This document shows, piece after piece, positions 1-9,968 of a stretch of 64,000 nt of DNA. The position numbers were made by a program, and so were the translations under genes. This DNA is from Chelatococcus sp. YT9 (GTDB lineage Bacteria; Pseudomonadota; Alphaproteobacteria; Rhizobiales; Beijerinckiaceae). Where the stretch lies: NCBI RefSeq assembly GCF_018398315.1, contig NZ_JAHBRW010000002.1, forward strand, positions 294,637 to 358,636, in the 5' to 3' direction. How positions within the stretch are numbered: the stretch's first letter is position 1; every line of letters begins with the position of its first letter. The notes under the pieces are model-generated. The model saw nothing but the letters and a program-made list of their open reading frames with translations. It was not told the origin of the DNA and made no database searches.

Positions 1-2
1 TG

Positions 3-539
3 GCGAACATGGTTTGGGGACTGGAGCAGACCGTGCCCCTGCCGACCGGCATGCCGAAGCCTGGCGCGGCCGCCGCCCGCGAAACGCGGCTCTTCTTCGA
101 AAAGGACGTGGAACGGCGCCTCGGTGCGCCACCGCAACCGCCACCCGCGGCGACTGGCGCCAGGATCCGCTACAAGGTCATGAGCACCATGCCGGAAAAT
201 TGGATCCCCATGATCCCGGTGCATGTGCCCGGCGACAATCGCGAGGTTCAGCTCCAGCGCGCGGCCATGCTGCGCGTTATCGAAGGCGACCCCGCCCCAC
301 CAGCCAGCGTACGGCCGCGCAGCGCGCTGTTGCGCCACGGCCTCGACGAAACGCCACCGCAGCCATATTTCCTGCACGAGGAGGAAGTGCCGCGCGCCGG
401 CGTGCGCGTGACCAAGAGCTTCCAACGCACGCGCTGGCGCGACGGCCGTGTGTGGCTGTGGCTAGGGCTCCGCAAGCAGACCGGCCGCGGCGGAGGCTCG
501 AGTGGCCTGTCCTTTGACCGTATCGTCGATCTGCCGTGA
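3..539 (+). CDS. Unrecognised protein, C-terminal part (5' end outside window)
   Basis: The reading frame is open from the first bases and stops at 537-539, so the start probably lies upstream; an internal ATG at 9 has no ribosome binding site because nothing precedes it here. About 178 residues are visible. They are rich in Pro, Arg and Glu. The C-terminal third is basic and aromatic (a Trp-Arg-rich stretch, then a Gly-Arg-Gly-rich stretch) and the protein ends in DRIVDLP. I see no membrane segment and no motif I can name. The coding call rests on the uninterrupted frame and GC-rich third positions. It is followed by 263 bases without a gene, so it is probably not co-transcribed with the FadR-type regulator downstream. 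Confidence 0.55.
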   Translation, partial: ANMVWGLEQTVPLPTGMPKPGAAAARETRLFFEKDVERRLGAPPQPPPAATGARIRYKVMSTMPENWIPMIPVHVPGDNREVQLQRAAMLRVIEGDPAPPASVRPRSALLRHGLDETPPQPYFLHEEEVPRAGVRVTKSFQRTRWRDGRVWLWLGLRKQTGRGGGSSGLSFDRIVDLP

Positions 540-802
540 CCTGCGCGGCAACGCTTACTTCCACGGATCCCGCATGGATGAACGCCATGGCCTCATCGGA
601 GAGCGTGGTCATAGTCGCAGGATAGCCGTGGGTCTGCTCGCCCGCTGCAATGACTGAACCTTACGGGGTTCCGGTGGTTTCGCCGGCCGGGCGATTGGAC
701 AGGCCAATTTTCCTTTCCGCAGCTCTAATCCTCGAAAAGCCGCTTGACGCCGCTCGCTCCCGCCCATATTGTCCTGACCAATAGATCTTTCCAGGAAATG
801 GC

Positions 803-1540
803 ATGACCAATCCCGCGTCCAGGACGACGCCAACCCTCTCGATTGTGCGAAGCAAGCGTGTCTACGAGCAGATCGCCGAACAAATCGGCGAAATGATCCG
901 GTCCGAACACTACCGCGCGGGTGAACGCATTCCGCCGGAGCGGGACCTTGCTAAGGCGCTCGGCGTCAGCCGCCCATCGGTCCGCGAGGCGATGATCGCG
1001 CTCGAGGCCGCGGGATTGATCGAGGTACGCGTTGGCGATGGCACCTACGTGCGGGAAAGCGCCGCCGCGGCCGGCGTTATGCCCTGGTCCGCCGGCGCGG
1101 ATCCAGGACCCGGGCCGCTGGAGCAATTCCAGGCGCGCCGCCTGATCGAGACGGAAATGGCGGCACGCGCCGCCGTCAGCGCCACCGCAGGAGAAATCCA
1201 GGAGTTGGAGGCTCTGGTCGGAGAAATGGCTCGCGTCTATCCAACCCTTGATGATTTCGACGACAAGCTCGGCTTCCGCTTCCATACCGCACTCGCGCGC
1301 GCCGCGCGCAACGGCGTCCTCGCCAATGTCGTCGAGTATCTTTGGACCCTTCGCGACAGTGACATGTGGCGGCATCTTCGCCGACGGGTCGTCACGCCCG
1401 ATAACCGGCGCCAGGTCGTGCTCGATCGTCAGGAGATCGTCGCTGGCATTGCCGAGCGCAATCCCGCTCGCGCGAAGGCGGCCATGATCGCGCTGCTCGA
1501 TCGCGCCGAACGGCGTTATTTTGGCCTGGACGATGAATAG
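803..1540 (+). CDS. FadR-type GntR family transcriptional regulator (FCD domain)
   Basis: A 245-residue DNA-binding regulator. Residues about 18-85 form the GntR winged helix, with the classic PPERDLAKALGVSRPSVREA stretch at about 44-63. Residues about 110-235 form an all-helical FCD effector domain with the FHTAL segment expected of a metal/ligand site. The start at 803 has AGGAAATGGC just upstream. The gene lies 118 bases before the peptide-type ABC operon on the same strand, so it probably controls that operon and responds to the transported compound or a breakdown product (inference from position). Length and domain order are normal for FadR-subfamily members. The ligand cannot be read from sequence. 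Confidence 0.92.
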   Translation: MTNPASRTTPTLSIVRSKRVYEQIAEQIGEMIRSEHYRAGERIPPERDLAKALGVSRPSVREAMIALEAAGLIEVRVGDGTYVRESAAAAGVMPWSAGADPGPGPLEQFQARRLIETEMAARAAVSATAGEIQELEALVGEMARVYPTLDDFDDKLGFRFHTALARAARNGVLANVVEYLWTLRDSDMWRHLRRRVVTPDNRRQVVLDRQEIVAGIAERNPARAKAAMIALLDRAERRYFGLDDE

Positions 1541-1658
1541 TTCTGCAACACCAAGGTATCACAGTATGTAACAACCACATTCGTGGCAATCGCACAGCAC
1601 CGCCATTCATGGCTCAAGAAAAACGCGATGCCTGTCGAACAACGGAGAGGAACGAATA

Positions 1659-3605
1659 ATGGGGCTCATTCGCATGACGCCGTCCCGGCGCACCCTTCTG
1701 CTCGGCAGCGCGGCAGCGGTCGCGCTGTTGTCGCCGCATGTGGCGGCCGCGCAGGAAACCTATAAGGAAGCGCCGGCGCTCGCGGCGCGCGTTGCCAAGG
1801 GTGACCTGCCACCCGTCGCCAAGCGGCTGCCGACCAACCCGCAGGTCATCAAGCCGAACAAGGAAATCGGCCGCTACGGTGGAACCTGGCGGGCAACGAT
1901 GCTGGGCGCCTCGGACCATTGGTGGCTGATCAAGACGATCGCCTATGATGGTCTTATTCGCTACGATCTGGATACAAAGGGCTTCACCGGAAATCTCGCC
2001 GAAAGCTTCGAGGCGTCGCCCGACGGCAAGGAATTTACTTTCAAGCTGCGCGATGGACTCAAATGGTCCGATGGACAGCCCTTCACCTCGGCCGACATCC
2101 AGTTCTGGTACGACAGTGTCGCCAAGAACGCTCAGCTGACGCCGAGCTTGCCCTCCTGGTTGCGCACGGCAAGCGGCCCCGTGGAAATTACCTCTCCCGA
2201 CGCGCGCACGGTCAAGTTCGTCTTCAAGGAGCCAAACGGCCTCTTCCTGCGCAACCTCGCGTCGAACTCGAACATTGGCGATAATCCACCGATTGAAGGT
2301 TTCCCCAAGCATTACCTCGCCAAACTCCACGCCGACCACAATCCAAATGCGGACGCGGAAGCTAAAGCCGCAGGCTTCTCCGGCTGGGTCGAGCGCTTCA
2401 CAACGGTCACCGGCCCCTTGAGCCGCTGGCGCTTCACCGGCCTGCCCACCATGCAGGCCTGGGTTCTGACCGCGCCTTATGACGACAAGCGACGCGTGGC
2501 CGCCGAACGCAACCCCTACTACCACAAGGTCGACCCGAGCGGTCAGCAGCTACCTTATCTGGATGGCTATGATTTCCGCGTCGTCGACGATGCCGAGGCG
2601 ATGGTCCTCCGCGCGACTGCCGGAGAAATCGACCTGCAGGACCGCACGCTCGCAAGCCTGCGCAACAAGTCGGTGCTCTTCGACAACCAGGACAAGGGCA
2701 AGTATCACTTCTTCGAAGTGCCGCAGCCGCATCACAATACGATGGTGCTGTTCCTGAACCACAACCATGCCAATCCGCAAAAGCGCGCGCTGATCCGCAA
2801 CAAGGACTTCCGCATCGCGCTGAGCCATGCGATCAACCGCAAGGAAATCATCGATCTTGTCTATTACGGGCAGGGCGAGCCTTGGCAGGTCGCGCCGCGC
2901 AAGGGATCAGTCGGCTACGACGAAAAGGTCGCGAAGCAATATACGGAATACGACAAGGCAAAGGCCAACAAGATCCTCGACGAGTTGAAGCTCGACAAAC
3001 GTGATTCAGCAGGCTTCCGCATCGGCCCGGATGGATCGCGCCTCAGCATCATCGTCGAAGCGCCGTCGGACTTCCGGCCCGACTGGATCGACGTGCTCGA
3101 GACGGTCAAGAAGCACTGGAAAGAGGTCGGTGTCGATCTGCAGATCAGGACACTCGGACGCGCGCTCATTCGCAACCGCGCGCTGGCCAATGAGCATGAG
3201 GCCTTTGTCTTCCTCGGCAACGGCGGCGAGGATATCGATCTCGTCATGCATCCCGACAACTTCCTGCCCTATGACCAGACCGGCTACCGCACTTTCGCGT
3301 TGTTGTGGTCCAACTGGTTCGCGGGAAAGCAGCCTTCCGAAGAACCTCCGGAAAACATCAAGAAGGCCTTTGAACTCTACCGGAAGGTCCAGTCATCGCC
3401 AGATCCAAAAGTACAGGGAGAGGCGATCAAGGAGATCGTCAAGATCAGCGGTGACGAATTCTTCAACATCGGCGTTTCGCTGGCGCCGCCCGGCTATGGG
3501 CTGATTGCCAATTCGATGCGGAACGTCCCCGATTCGATCACGGATATCGGCACGATACCCTATATCGGGGTCGTCAAACCGGAGCAGTTCTTCAAGGCGC
3601 AATAA
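1659..3605 (+). CDS. ABC transporter substrate-binding protein, family 5 (peptide/opine type)
   Basis: A 648-residue periplasmic binding protein of the DppA/OppA family (SBP_bac_5). The start at 1659 follows a strong GGAGAGGAAC site; a second ATG six codons later is also possible. The N-terminus carries twin arginines in a PSRRTLLLG context, a hydrophobic stretch and an AAAQ cleavage site near residue 33, so Tat export is plausible. The body shows family 5 hallmarks: an L(A)ESFEASPDGKEFTFKLRDGLKWSDGQPF segment split over residues about 113-142, and FRIALSHAINRKEII-like residues near 385. At 648 residues it belongs to the long subgroup, larger than classical DppA (about 535). It heads an operon with two permeases and two ATPases. 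The substrate is unknown; sugar-conjugate or opine-like ligands fit the neighbouring enzymes. Confidence 0.93.
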   Translation: MGLIRMTPSRRTLLLGSAAAVALLSPHVAAAQETYKEAPALAARVAKGDLPPVAKRLPTNPQVIKPNKEIGRYGGTWRATMLGASDHWWLIKTIAYDGLIRYDLDTKGFTGNLAESFEASPDGKEFTFKLRDGLKWSDGQPFTSADIQFWYDSVAKNAQLTPSLPSWLRTASGPVEITSPDARTVKFVFKEPNGLFLRNLASNSNIGDNPPIEGFPKHYLAKLHADHNPNADAEAKAAGFSGWVERFTTVTGPLSRWRFTGLPTMQAWVLTAPYDDKRRVAAERNPYYHKVDPSGQQLPYLDGYDFRVVDDAEAMVLRATAGEIDLQDRTLASLRNKSVLFDNQDKGKYHFFEVPQPHHNTMVLFLNHNHANPQKRALIRNKDFRIALSHAINRKEIIDLVYYGQGEPWQVAPRKGSVGYDEKVAKQYTEYDKAKANKILDELKLDKRDSAGFRIGPDGSRLSIIVEAPSDFRPDWIDVLETVKKHWKEVGVDLQIRTLGRALIRNRALANEHEAFVFLGNGGEDIDLVMHPDNFLPYDQTGYRTFALLWSNWFAGKQPSEEPPENIKKAFELYRKVQSSPDPKVQGEAIKEIVKISGDEFFNIGVSLAPPGYGLIANSMRNVPDSITDIGTIPYIGVVKPEQFFKAQ

Positions 3606-3684
3606 GTCCGCGTCTGAACATCGGTTCCCGGCACGTCAAAATCGCGCGCCGGGGCTACCCGTCCCTCACGGGGAATACGCATCC

Positions 3685-4677
3685 ATGCTTGCTTTCATCA
3701 TCAAGCGTACCGCGCTGATGGTGCCGACGATGCTCATCATCTCGGCCATCGTCTTCGTGGTGATCCAATTGCCGCCCGGCGACTTTCTCGACACGCTCGC
3801 CTCCCAGCTCGCGTCACAAGGGGAAGGCCTCGCCGACTCGCAGATCGCGCTGCTCAGGGAGCGCTATGGGCTCGATCAATCGATCCTTGTCCAGTATTTG
3901 AAGTGGATCACCAATATTGTGACCGCTCTTGATTTCGGCCAATCCTTCGAGTGGAACAAGGCGGTTCTCGATGTTATCGCGCCTCGCTTCTGGGTCACGC
4001 TTGGTATCGCGCTTCTGTCATTGGCGCTGACGGCCGTGGTCGCGATCCCCTGCGGCATCTATGTGTCGCTGCGGCAGTATTCGCTTGGGGATAATCTGGC
4101 GACATTCCTCTCATTTCTCGGCCTTGCCGTCCCCAACGTGCTGATGACGCTTGTGCTGATGTACGCAAGCTTCACCCTGTTCGACGCCAACCCCGGCGGC
4201 CTGTTCAGCGCGCAGTATCAGGACGCCCCCTGGTCCGTGGGGCGCGTCCTCGACCTCATGGCGCATCTGTGGATACCGGTCGTCGTTCTCGCGACGGCGG
4301 GCACCGCGGAGGTGGTCCGGGTGATGCGCGCCACCATGCTCGACGAGTTGTCAAAGCCCTATGTGGACACCGCGCGCGCCAAGGGGCTGACAGAGGCTCG
4401 CTTGACAATGAAATATCCCGCGCGCATCGCGATCAATCCGATCGTATCCAAGCTCGGATGGATGATACCGATCATCGTATCGAGCGAGGCCGTCGTCAGC
4501 ATCGTTGCCGATATTCCGACGATGGGTCCCTTGCTTTTGCGATCCTTACTGGCGCAGGATATGTATCTCGCGGGCGCCATCATTCTTCTGCTTGCGTTTC
4601 TGACGGTCGTTGGCACGCTCATCTCCGACATTCTCCTAGCGCTGCTTGACCCGCGCATCCGCCATGCGATGGAGTAG
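3685..4677 (+). CDS. ABC transporter permease, DppB/OppB type
   Basis: A 330-residue inner-membrane permease. I chose ATG 3685 because the protein then begins with the canonical short basic N-terminus and first membrane helix (MLAFIIKRTALMVPTML). The longer open frame back to 3505 overlaps the preceding gene and has no homologous character. There are six predicted membrane segments, a periplasmic region after TM1 with the RYGLDQ segment typical of DppB, and the cytoplasmic EAA-type loop (DTARAKGLTEARL) around residues 228-240 that contacts the ATPase. Its stop lies two bases before the next gene, indicating translational coupling. It pairs with the DppC-like permease at 4680. Confidence 0.93.
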   Translation: MLAFIIKRTALMVPTMLIISAIVFVVIQLPPGDFLDTLASQLASQGEGLADSQIALLRERYGLDQSILVQYLKWITNIVTALDFGQSFEWNKAVLDVIAPRFWVTLGIALLSLALTAVVAIPCGIYVSLRQYSLGDNLATFLSFLGLAVPNVLMTLVLMYASFTLFDANPGGLFSAQYQDAPWSVGRVLDLMAHLWIPVVVLATAGTAEVVRVMRATMLDELSKPYVDTARAKGLTEARLTMKYPARIAINPIVSKLGWMIPIIVSSEAVVSIVADIPTMGPLLLRSLLAQDMYLAGAIILLLAFLTVVGTLISDILLALLDPRIRHAME

Positions 4678-4679
4678 CC

Positions 4680-5843
4680 ATGTCGTCCGCCACTGACACG
4701 ACAACCGCCGCAGCGGCTCCGGCCGTTCCCGCCGCGATCGCCGCGCAGGAAAACCGTCTGGCCGGTGCCAGCGAATGGCGCCTCATCTGGTGGCGCTTCC
4801 GCCGCCACCGTCTCGCTTTCGCGTCAGGCATCGTCGTGCTCGCGATCTATGTCGTCGCGCTCCTCGCCGACCCGATCGCGCCAGCCTCGACGGAGGCATC
4901 GAAGCCCCAATACACCTACGCGCCGCCTCAAATGCTGCATCTGTTCCGCGCTACGGCCGACGGCTGGCGCTTCGAACCGCATGTCCTCGGCTATCGTGTC
5001 CAGATCGACCCCCGCGCCATGCGACGCAGCTTCGTGACCGATCCCGATACGATCATTCCCGTGGGGCTCTTCGTCCAGGGCGATCGCTACAGCTTCATGG
5101 GGCTGTTCGAGAGCGACCTCCATCTCTTCGGCCCCATCGAGGCCGGCCAGCCGTTCTTCCTGCTCGGTGCGGACAGGCTGGGGCGGGACGTGCTCAGCCG
5201 CACGATCCATGGCGCCCGCGTCTCGATGTCGATCGGCCTCGTCGGCGTCCTGATGAGTCTTGCGATCGGCGTCGTGCTCGGCGGCCTGTCGGGCTATCTC
5301 GGCGGCTTCGTGGACAGCACCATTCAACGGACGATCGAGATCATCCGCTCCATCCCGACGATCCCTTTGTGGATGGGTCTCGCGGCCGCCGTTCCTCTCA
5401 CCTGGCATCCGCTCGCGGTCTATTTCGCCGTCACGGTCATTCTGTCACTGATCGGCTGGACGACCATCGCGCGGATCGTACGGGGCAAATTCCTGTCGCT
5501 GCGCAGCGAGGATTTCGTCGTGTCGGCGCGGCTCGATGGCGCTTCGCAGACACGCATCATCCTCGTGCACATGCTGCCCTCGTTCTACAGCTACATCATC
5601 GCCGCGACCACGCTCGCCGTGCCGACGATGATCCTGTCGGAGACGGCGCTCAGCTTCATCGGCCTCGGCCTGCAGCCGCCCATGGTGAGCTGGGGCGTGC
5701 TGTTGAAGGAAGCGCAGAACATCCGCTCGCTCGCGAGCGCGCCCTGGCTGTTCGCGCCCGGCGTCGCCGTGATGATCGCCGTTCTTTCCCTGAGCTTTCT
5801 TGGCGACGGCCTCCGCGATGCCGCAGACCCCTATCAGAAATGA
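4680..5843 (+). CDS. ABC transporter permease, DppC/OppC type, with long periplasmic insertion
   Basis: A 387-residue permease with an OppC N-terminal domain and a BPD_transp_1 domain. TM1 is at about residues 55-75, followed by roughly 100 residues before the LGADRLGRDVLSR motif (about 162-174). In ordinary DppC proteins that gap is much shorter and total length is about 300. The extra segment probably faces the periplasm and may contact the unusually long binding protein of this operon. The EAA loop (SARLDGASQTRIILVHMLP) and the terminal [16 protein letters not shown] motif are intact. The start at 4680 follows the dppB-like stop almost directly, and the stop overlaps the next ATG (ATGA). 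Confidence 0.93.
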   Translation: MSSATDTTTAAAAPAVPAAIAAQENRLAGASEWRLIWWRFRRHRLAFASGIVVLAIYVVALLADPIAPASTEASKPQYTYAPPQMLHLFRATADGWRFEPHVLGYRVQIDPRAMRRSFVTDPDTIIPVGLFVQGDRYSFMGLFESDLHLFGPIEAGQPFFLLGADRLGRDVLSRTIHGARVSMSIGLVGVLMSLAIGVVLGGLSGYLGGFVDSTIQRTIEIIRSIPTIPLWMGLAAAVPLTWHPLAVYFAVTVILSLIGWTTIARIVRGKFLSLRSEDFVVSARLDGASQTRIILVHMLPSFYSYIIAATTLAVPTMILSETALSFIGLGLQPPMVSWGVLLKEAQNIRSLASAPWLFAPGVAVMIAVLSLSFLGDGLRDAADPYQK

Positions 5844-6889
5844 GTGCAGACATGAGAGCGCCCACGCTTGCGCCCCTGCTCGAGGTCGACGATCTCCGCA
5901 CCCATTTCACGACGCCGGGCGGCATCGTGAAATCGGTCGATGGCGTCAGCTTCACGGTCGGACATCGAGAAACCGTCTGTATCGTCGGTGAATCCGGGTC
6001 CGGCAAGTCGATCACCGCGCGCTCGATCATGGGTCTCGTGCGTCGCCCCGGCCGGGTTGTCGGCGGGCGGATGGAATTCCGGCGCCGCGATGGATCGACG
6101 GTCGATCTCGCGGCGATCCCCCCGGATTCGGCCGCCTACCGCGCCATTCGTGGACGTGAGATCGGCATGATCTTTCAGGAGCCGATGTCCGCCTTGTCAC
6201 CGGTGCACACCATCGGCAGCCAGATCGAGGAAGGCATTCGCCTGCACCTCGGCCTTGGCGCGCGGGCAGCCCGCGAACGCGCGGTCGATGCGCTGGAGAA
6301 GGTCGGTTTTCCGGGCGCCCGCCAACGACTGAATACTTACCCTTTCCAGCTGTCCGGCGGGCTGCGGCAGCGTGTCTGCATCGCCATGGCTCTCGCCTGC
6401 GAGCCGAGCCTTCTCATCGCGGACGAGCCGACGACGGCGCTCGATGTCACCACCCAGGCCAATATCCTCGAACTGCTGCTGCGCTTGCAGGGGGAACTCG
6501 GCATGGCGATTGTCTTCATCACCCATGACTTGGGGGTGGTGGCGGAGATCGCGGATCGCGTCGTCGTCATGTATCTCGGTCAGGTCATGGAGGCGGGCCC
6601 TGCCGGCAATGTCCTGGGCCAACCCCGTCATCCATATACCCGGGGGCTTCTGCGCTGCGTCGCGGATATCGAAGGCGACGGGCTGCTGCGCGCCATACCG
6701 GGAATTGTCCCGCATCCCCTCGCTCGCCCACGCGGATGCCCGTTCAGCACCCGCTGCGAGGAGATGATGCCCGGACTCTGCGACACCACCGCGCCGGATC
6801 TCCTGGCGCTCGACCATGAGACACAGGTCAGGTGTCATCTCTGGTCGTGTGGCGAGGTCCAGAGCATTGAGGGAGCGGTCCATGGCTGA
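5840..6889 (+). CDS. ABC transporter ATP-binding protein, DppD/OppD type
   Basis: A 349-residue ATPase. The ATG at 5840 overlaps the preceding stop (ATGA); a second ATG at 5852 is possible. The same frame is open far upstream, but that part is a shadow of the permease gene. Walker A GESGSGKS is at residues 50-57, the signature LSGGLRQR begins at residue 171, and Walker B LLIADEP is near 190. The C-terminal oligopeptide/dipeptide extension contains the Cys-bearing CPFSTRC segment, which in DppD/OppD relatives can hold an iron-sulphur cluster. It powers uptake with the DppF-like partner whose ATG lies inside this gene's last codons. Confidence 0.93.
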   Translation: MSADMRAPTLAPLLEVDDLRTHFTTPGGIVKSVDGVSFTVGHRETVCIVGESGSGKSITARSIMGLVRRPGRVVGGRMEFRRRDGSTVDLAAIPPDSAAYRAIRGREIGMIFQEPMSALSPVHTIGSQIEEGIRLHLGLGARAARERAVDALEKVGFPGARQRLNTYPFQLSGGLRQRVCIAMALACEPSLLIADEPTTALDVTTQANILELLLRLQGELGMAIVFITHDLGVVAEIADRVVVMYLGQVMEAGPAGNVLGQPRHPYTRGLLRCVADIEGDGLLRAIPGIVPHPLARPRGCPFSTRCEEMMPGLCDTTAPDLLALDHETQVRCHLWSCGEVQSIEGAVHG

Positions 6890-7952
6890 GCCCATCCTGT
6901 CCGTCCACGACCTGCAGCAGCATTTTCACCGCCGCAAAGGCTTTCTCAAGCGCGAGATCACGACAATTCGCGCCGTGGACGGCATCTCCTTCGACCTCAT
7001 CGAGGGCGAGACCCTTGGCCTTGTCGGCGAGTCCGGCTGCGGAAAGTCGACGACGGGCCGGGCGCTCGTCGGCGCCTACCGTCCAACAGCAGGCTCGGCC
7101 CGCTATCGCCGTGCGGATGGGCGGATGGTGGATCTCGTCCAGGCGGATCCGGCGGTACGCCGCGCTATGTTCTCCGAGATCCGTCTCGTCTTCCAGGATC
7201 CGCAGTCCTCGCTCAATCCGCGCATGCGGGTCATCGATATCGTGGGCGAACCCTTGCGCAATTTCGGCCTCGCCAGAGGCGCGGAGCTGCGCGAGCGCGT
7301 CGGCCAGCTCCTCGCGCAGGTCGGCCTGCGCCCTGAATACATCGACCGCTACCCCCATGCCTTCTCCGGTGGCGAGCGCCAGCGCATCGGCATCGCCCGC
7401 GCCATCGCGACACGGCCCCGCCTTCTCGTTGCCGATGAGGCCGTCTCGGCGCTGGACGTCTCCATTCGCGCGCAGATTCTCAACCTCCTGGTCGAGCTGC
7501 AGTCGAGCCTTGGTCTGACCTATCTGTTCATCTCGCATGACATGAGTGTCGTCCGGCGTATCGCATCCCGGGTCGCCGTCATGTATGTCGGCCGCATCGT
7601 CGAGATCGCCCAGACTTCGGATATCTTCCGGCAGCCGCTGCACCCCTACAGTCGGGCGTTGCTGTCGGCGGTTCCAGACGTCCACCGGCCGAAATCGGCC
7701 CACGCGCGACGCATTCGCCTCGCGGGAGAGGTCGCCGACCCGGCCAACCCACCGTCCGGCTGTCATTTTCATCCCCGCTGCCCCTTTGCCACTGAGCGCT
7801 GCCGCACCGAGGCGCCGGCCCTGCGTCGCATCGTCGGCAGCGGCGAGGTCGCCTGTCATCACGCCGAGGAGATCGCGGCCACCAGTCCCGCGATCCCACA
7901 GGCGCAGCCCGCCATTTCCCAGGAAGGACAACAATTATGGACAACGGTTTAA
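6882..7952 (+). CDS. ABC transporter ATP-binding protein, DppF/OppF type
   Basis: A 356-residue ATPase. I chose ATG 6882, which overlaps the end of the DppD-like gene by eight bases and gives the expected [11 protein letters not shown] start; an upstream in-frame ATG at 6816 lies well inside the previous gene. Walker A GESGCGKS is at residues 49-56, followed by the signature FSGGERQR and Walker [13 protein letters not shown]. The C-terminus has the oligopeptide domain with CHFHPRCPF. The last 16 bases overlap the following SDR gene, so transport and metabolism genes form one transcription unit. Confidence 0.93.
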   Translation: MAEPILSVHDLQQHFHRRKGFLKREITTIRAVDGISFDLIEGETLGLVGESGCGKSTTGRALVGAYRPTAGSARYRRADGRMVDLVQADPAVRRAMFSEIRLVFQDPQSSLNPRMRVIDIVGEPLRNFGLARGAELRERVGQLLAQVGLRPEYIDRYPHAFSGGERQRIGIARAIATRPRLLVADEAVSALDVSIRAQILNLLVELQSSLGLTYLFISHDMSVVRRIASRVAVMYVGRIVEIAQTSDIFRQPLHPYSRALLSAVPDVHRPKSAHARRIRLAGEVADPANPPSGCHFHPRCPFATERCRTEAPALRRIVGSGEVACHHAEEIAATSPAIPQAQPAISQEGQQLWTTV

Positions 7953-8695
7953 AGGGACGTGTCGTCTTCATCACCGGGGCGGGGGGCGGCATCGGCCGCT
8001 CTATCGCGCGGCACTTCGGCGCGGAGGGCTCCGTGGTCGTTGTGAGTGATATCGATGTGGCGGCAGCCGAACGCACCGCCGGCGAGATCCGGGAAGCCGG
8101 GGGCGCGGCGGAAGCCCACGGGCTCGACGTCGCCAAGCGCGACGCGGTGTTCGACATTGTCGGGACGGCTACACGCAAGCATGGCCAGATCGATGTGCTC
8201 GTCAACAATGCCGGCGTTGTCGGCCTCGCCAAGATCGAGGAGATCACCGATGCGGAGTTCGACCGTCTCTATGGCGTCAACGTCAAGGGCAAGCTCTGGT
8301 GCATGCAGGCCGCCGTGCCGTCCATGAAGGCCCGCAAATGGGGCCGCATCATCAACTTGTGCTCCATCTCCGGCAAAACCGGCGGCCGTCTGCCCTACGC
8401 GCACTACACATCATCAAAAGGCGCGGTCTGGACGATGACGATGGCGGCCGCGCACGAATTCGCGCCCTGGAACATCAACTGCAATGGCGTCGCACCCGGG
8501 TCCGTCATCGGCACGGCCTTCTCTAAGGACTTCGAGCTGACCAACGATCCCGAAGTCCTGCGCGCGACGATCCCCCTGGCCCGTCGCGGCGTTCCCGACG
8601 ATATCGCCCCCGCTGTCGTGTTCCTCGCTTCCGAGGGCGCCCGTTACATCACCGGCGAACTCATCGATGTGAACGGCGGCCTGCATATGGATTGA
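7937..8695 (+). CDS. Short-chain dehydrogenase/reductase (classical SDR)
   Basis: A 252-residue NAD(P)-dependent oxidoreductase. The cofactor motif TGAGGGIG is at residues 13-20, NNAG near residue 92, and the catalytic YTSSK has Tyr157 and Lys161. An Asp after the second strand (VVVSDID, residue about 37) favours NAD(H) over NADP(H). The C-terminal SEGARYITGELIDVNGGLH ending is typical of FabG-like and sugar-alcohol dehydrogenases. The start overlaps the ATPase stop and has AAGGACAACAATT upstream. Its place between the transporter and a sugar-acid dehydratase-like enzyme suggests oxidation of a hydroxyl group on the imported compound or product; the substrate cannot be assigned. Confidence 0.92.
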   Translation: MDNGLKGRVVFITGAGGGIGRSIARHFGAEGSVVVVSDIDVAAAERTAGEIREAGGAAEAHGLDVAKRDAVFDIVGTATRKHGQIDVLVNNAGVVGLAKIEEITDAEFDRLYGVNVKGKLWCMQAAVPSMKARKWGRIINLCSISGKTGGRLPYAHYTSSKGAVWTMTMAAAHEFAPWNINCNGVAPGSVIGTAFSKDFELTNDPEVLRATIPLARRGVPDDIAPAVVFLASEGARYITGELIDVNGGLHMD

Positions 8696-8732
8696 GGCTG
8701 CTGCGTGAAGATCCAGCAATGAGGATGCTGCT

Positions 8733-9947
8733 GTGAGCTCCCTGAGAATTGAATCGATCGAGTGCATACCCGTCACCGTACCGGTCGAGGCCCCGATCCT
8801 GACCTGTTACGGCTCGCTCGGCGCCTACCCGCGCGTGCTCATCAAGATTGTTGCTGAAAACGGGCTTGTCGGATACGGCGAGACTTCGGCACGCTACAAG
8901 GCCGATACCTTCCGGATGTTTGAAAACATCTTCAAGGGCGCCAGCCCTTGGGAGTCGACGCGCCTGATCAACCGTATCAAGCACTGGAATTATTATCCCT
9001 GGCAGAAGCCGGAACCGCTGATGGCTGGGCTCGAGATCGCGTGTCTCGATCTCGTCGGCAAGGCGACTGGTGAGCCGCTGCATCGCATCCTGGGCGGCAA
9101 GATCCACAATGAAGTGCCTGTCGCGTCCTATCTCTTCTACAGGCATGCGAATGCCGAAGGGCACGGCAAGATCCACACCGTCGATGAACTCGTGGATTTC
9201 GCCAAGGCGCAGGTCGCGACCCACGGCTTCTCGGCCTTGAAGCTCAAGGGTGGCTATTTCTCACCCGAGATCGATCGCGACGTGCTCTACGCATTGCGCG
9301 AAACCTTCGGCCGTGACATGCGGCTCCGGTTCGACCCGCAAGGAAGCTGGACACCCGTCACGGCGATCCGCATTGGCCGGCAGCTCGACGCGATCGATCT
9401 CGAATACTACGAGGATCCTTGCTGGAACGCGGCCGCCATGGCGCAGGTTCGCAAGTCCGTGACGACACCCCTTGCGACCAACATGTGCGTCACCCAGTTC
9501 GAGGAGTTCCATCCCGCCACGCAACTCGGCGCGGTGGACGTCGTCCTCAGCGACATCTGGTACTGGGGCGGCGTGCGGGCCACCATGGCGGCGGATCGCA
9601 TGTGCCACGCCACCGGCATCGATCTCGGGATGCACTCGAGCGCCGAACTCGGCATTGCCTGGGCCACGATGATTCATGTGGCAAGCGCGATGCCGCATAT
9701 GAAGCTCGCAATCGACTGCATGAACCTGCATCTCGCTGACGACATCATCCGGGGTGGCAAGATCGAGCCCCGCGGCGGCTTCGTCACGCCGCCGGACGGC
9801 CCCGGCCTCGGCGTCGAGATCGATGAGGAAAAGCTCGCGAAATACAGCGCGCTGGCGACATCTGGCGCCGCCAGCGACCGCTTTCTCAACCCCAATCTCG
9901 CAGACAGCGCACGCCCGGGTTGGGCACCGCACAGTCCCGCCTGGTAA
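8733..9947 (+). CDS. Enolase-superfamily dehydratase, glucarate-dehydratase-like
   Basis: A 404-residue enzyme with the enolase capping domain (1-130) and a barrel domain. Catalytic-type residues fall in the glucarate dehydratase pattern: KxK at Lys170/Lys172, metal ligands Asp201, Glu227 and Asn250, and a His-Asp pair at Asp274/His301. Asn rather than Asp/Glu as third ligand and the N-to-D and N-to-H spacings (24 and 51) match that subgroup as I know it (N289, D313, H339 in the E. coli enzyme). The predicted chemistry is abstraction of a proton alpha to a carboxylate and loss of water, giving a 2-keto-3-deoxy acid. The start is GTG at 8733 with GAGGATG upstream. The exact acid-sugar substrate is open. 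Confidence 0.88.
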   Translation: MSSLRIESIECIPVTVPVEAPILTCYGSLGAYPRVLIKIVAENGLVGYGETSARYKADTFRMFENIFKGASPWESTRLINRIKHWNYYPWQKPEPLMAGLEIACLDLVGKATGEPLHRILGGKIHNEVPVASYLFYRHANAEGHGKIHTVDELVDFAKAQVATHGFSALKLKGGYFSPEIDRDVLYALRETFGRDMRLRFDPQGSWTPVTAIRIGRQLDAIDLEYYEDPCWNAAAMAQVRKSVTTPLATNMCVTQFEEFHPATQLGAVDVVLSDIWYWGGVRATMAADRMCHATGIDLGMHSSAELGIAWATMIHVASAMPHMKLAIDCMNLHLADDIIRGGKIEPRGGFVTPPDGPGLGVEIDEEKLAKYSALATSGAASDRFLNPNLADSARPGWAPHSPAW

Positions 9948-9968
9948 CGTGCCAAGAGAGACAGAACA

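Noticed and set aside
740-802. FadR-type operator (ATTGTCCTGACCAAT) upstream of the regulator at 803
   Set aside because: The half-sites do not pair properly and no second copy was found near the 1659 operon.
4775-5839. Long + strand open frame running through the DppC-like gene into the DppD-like gene
   Set aside because: The upstream part is an Arg-rich shadow frame of the permease; true DppD homology begins at 5840.
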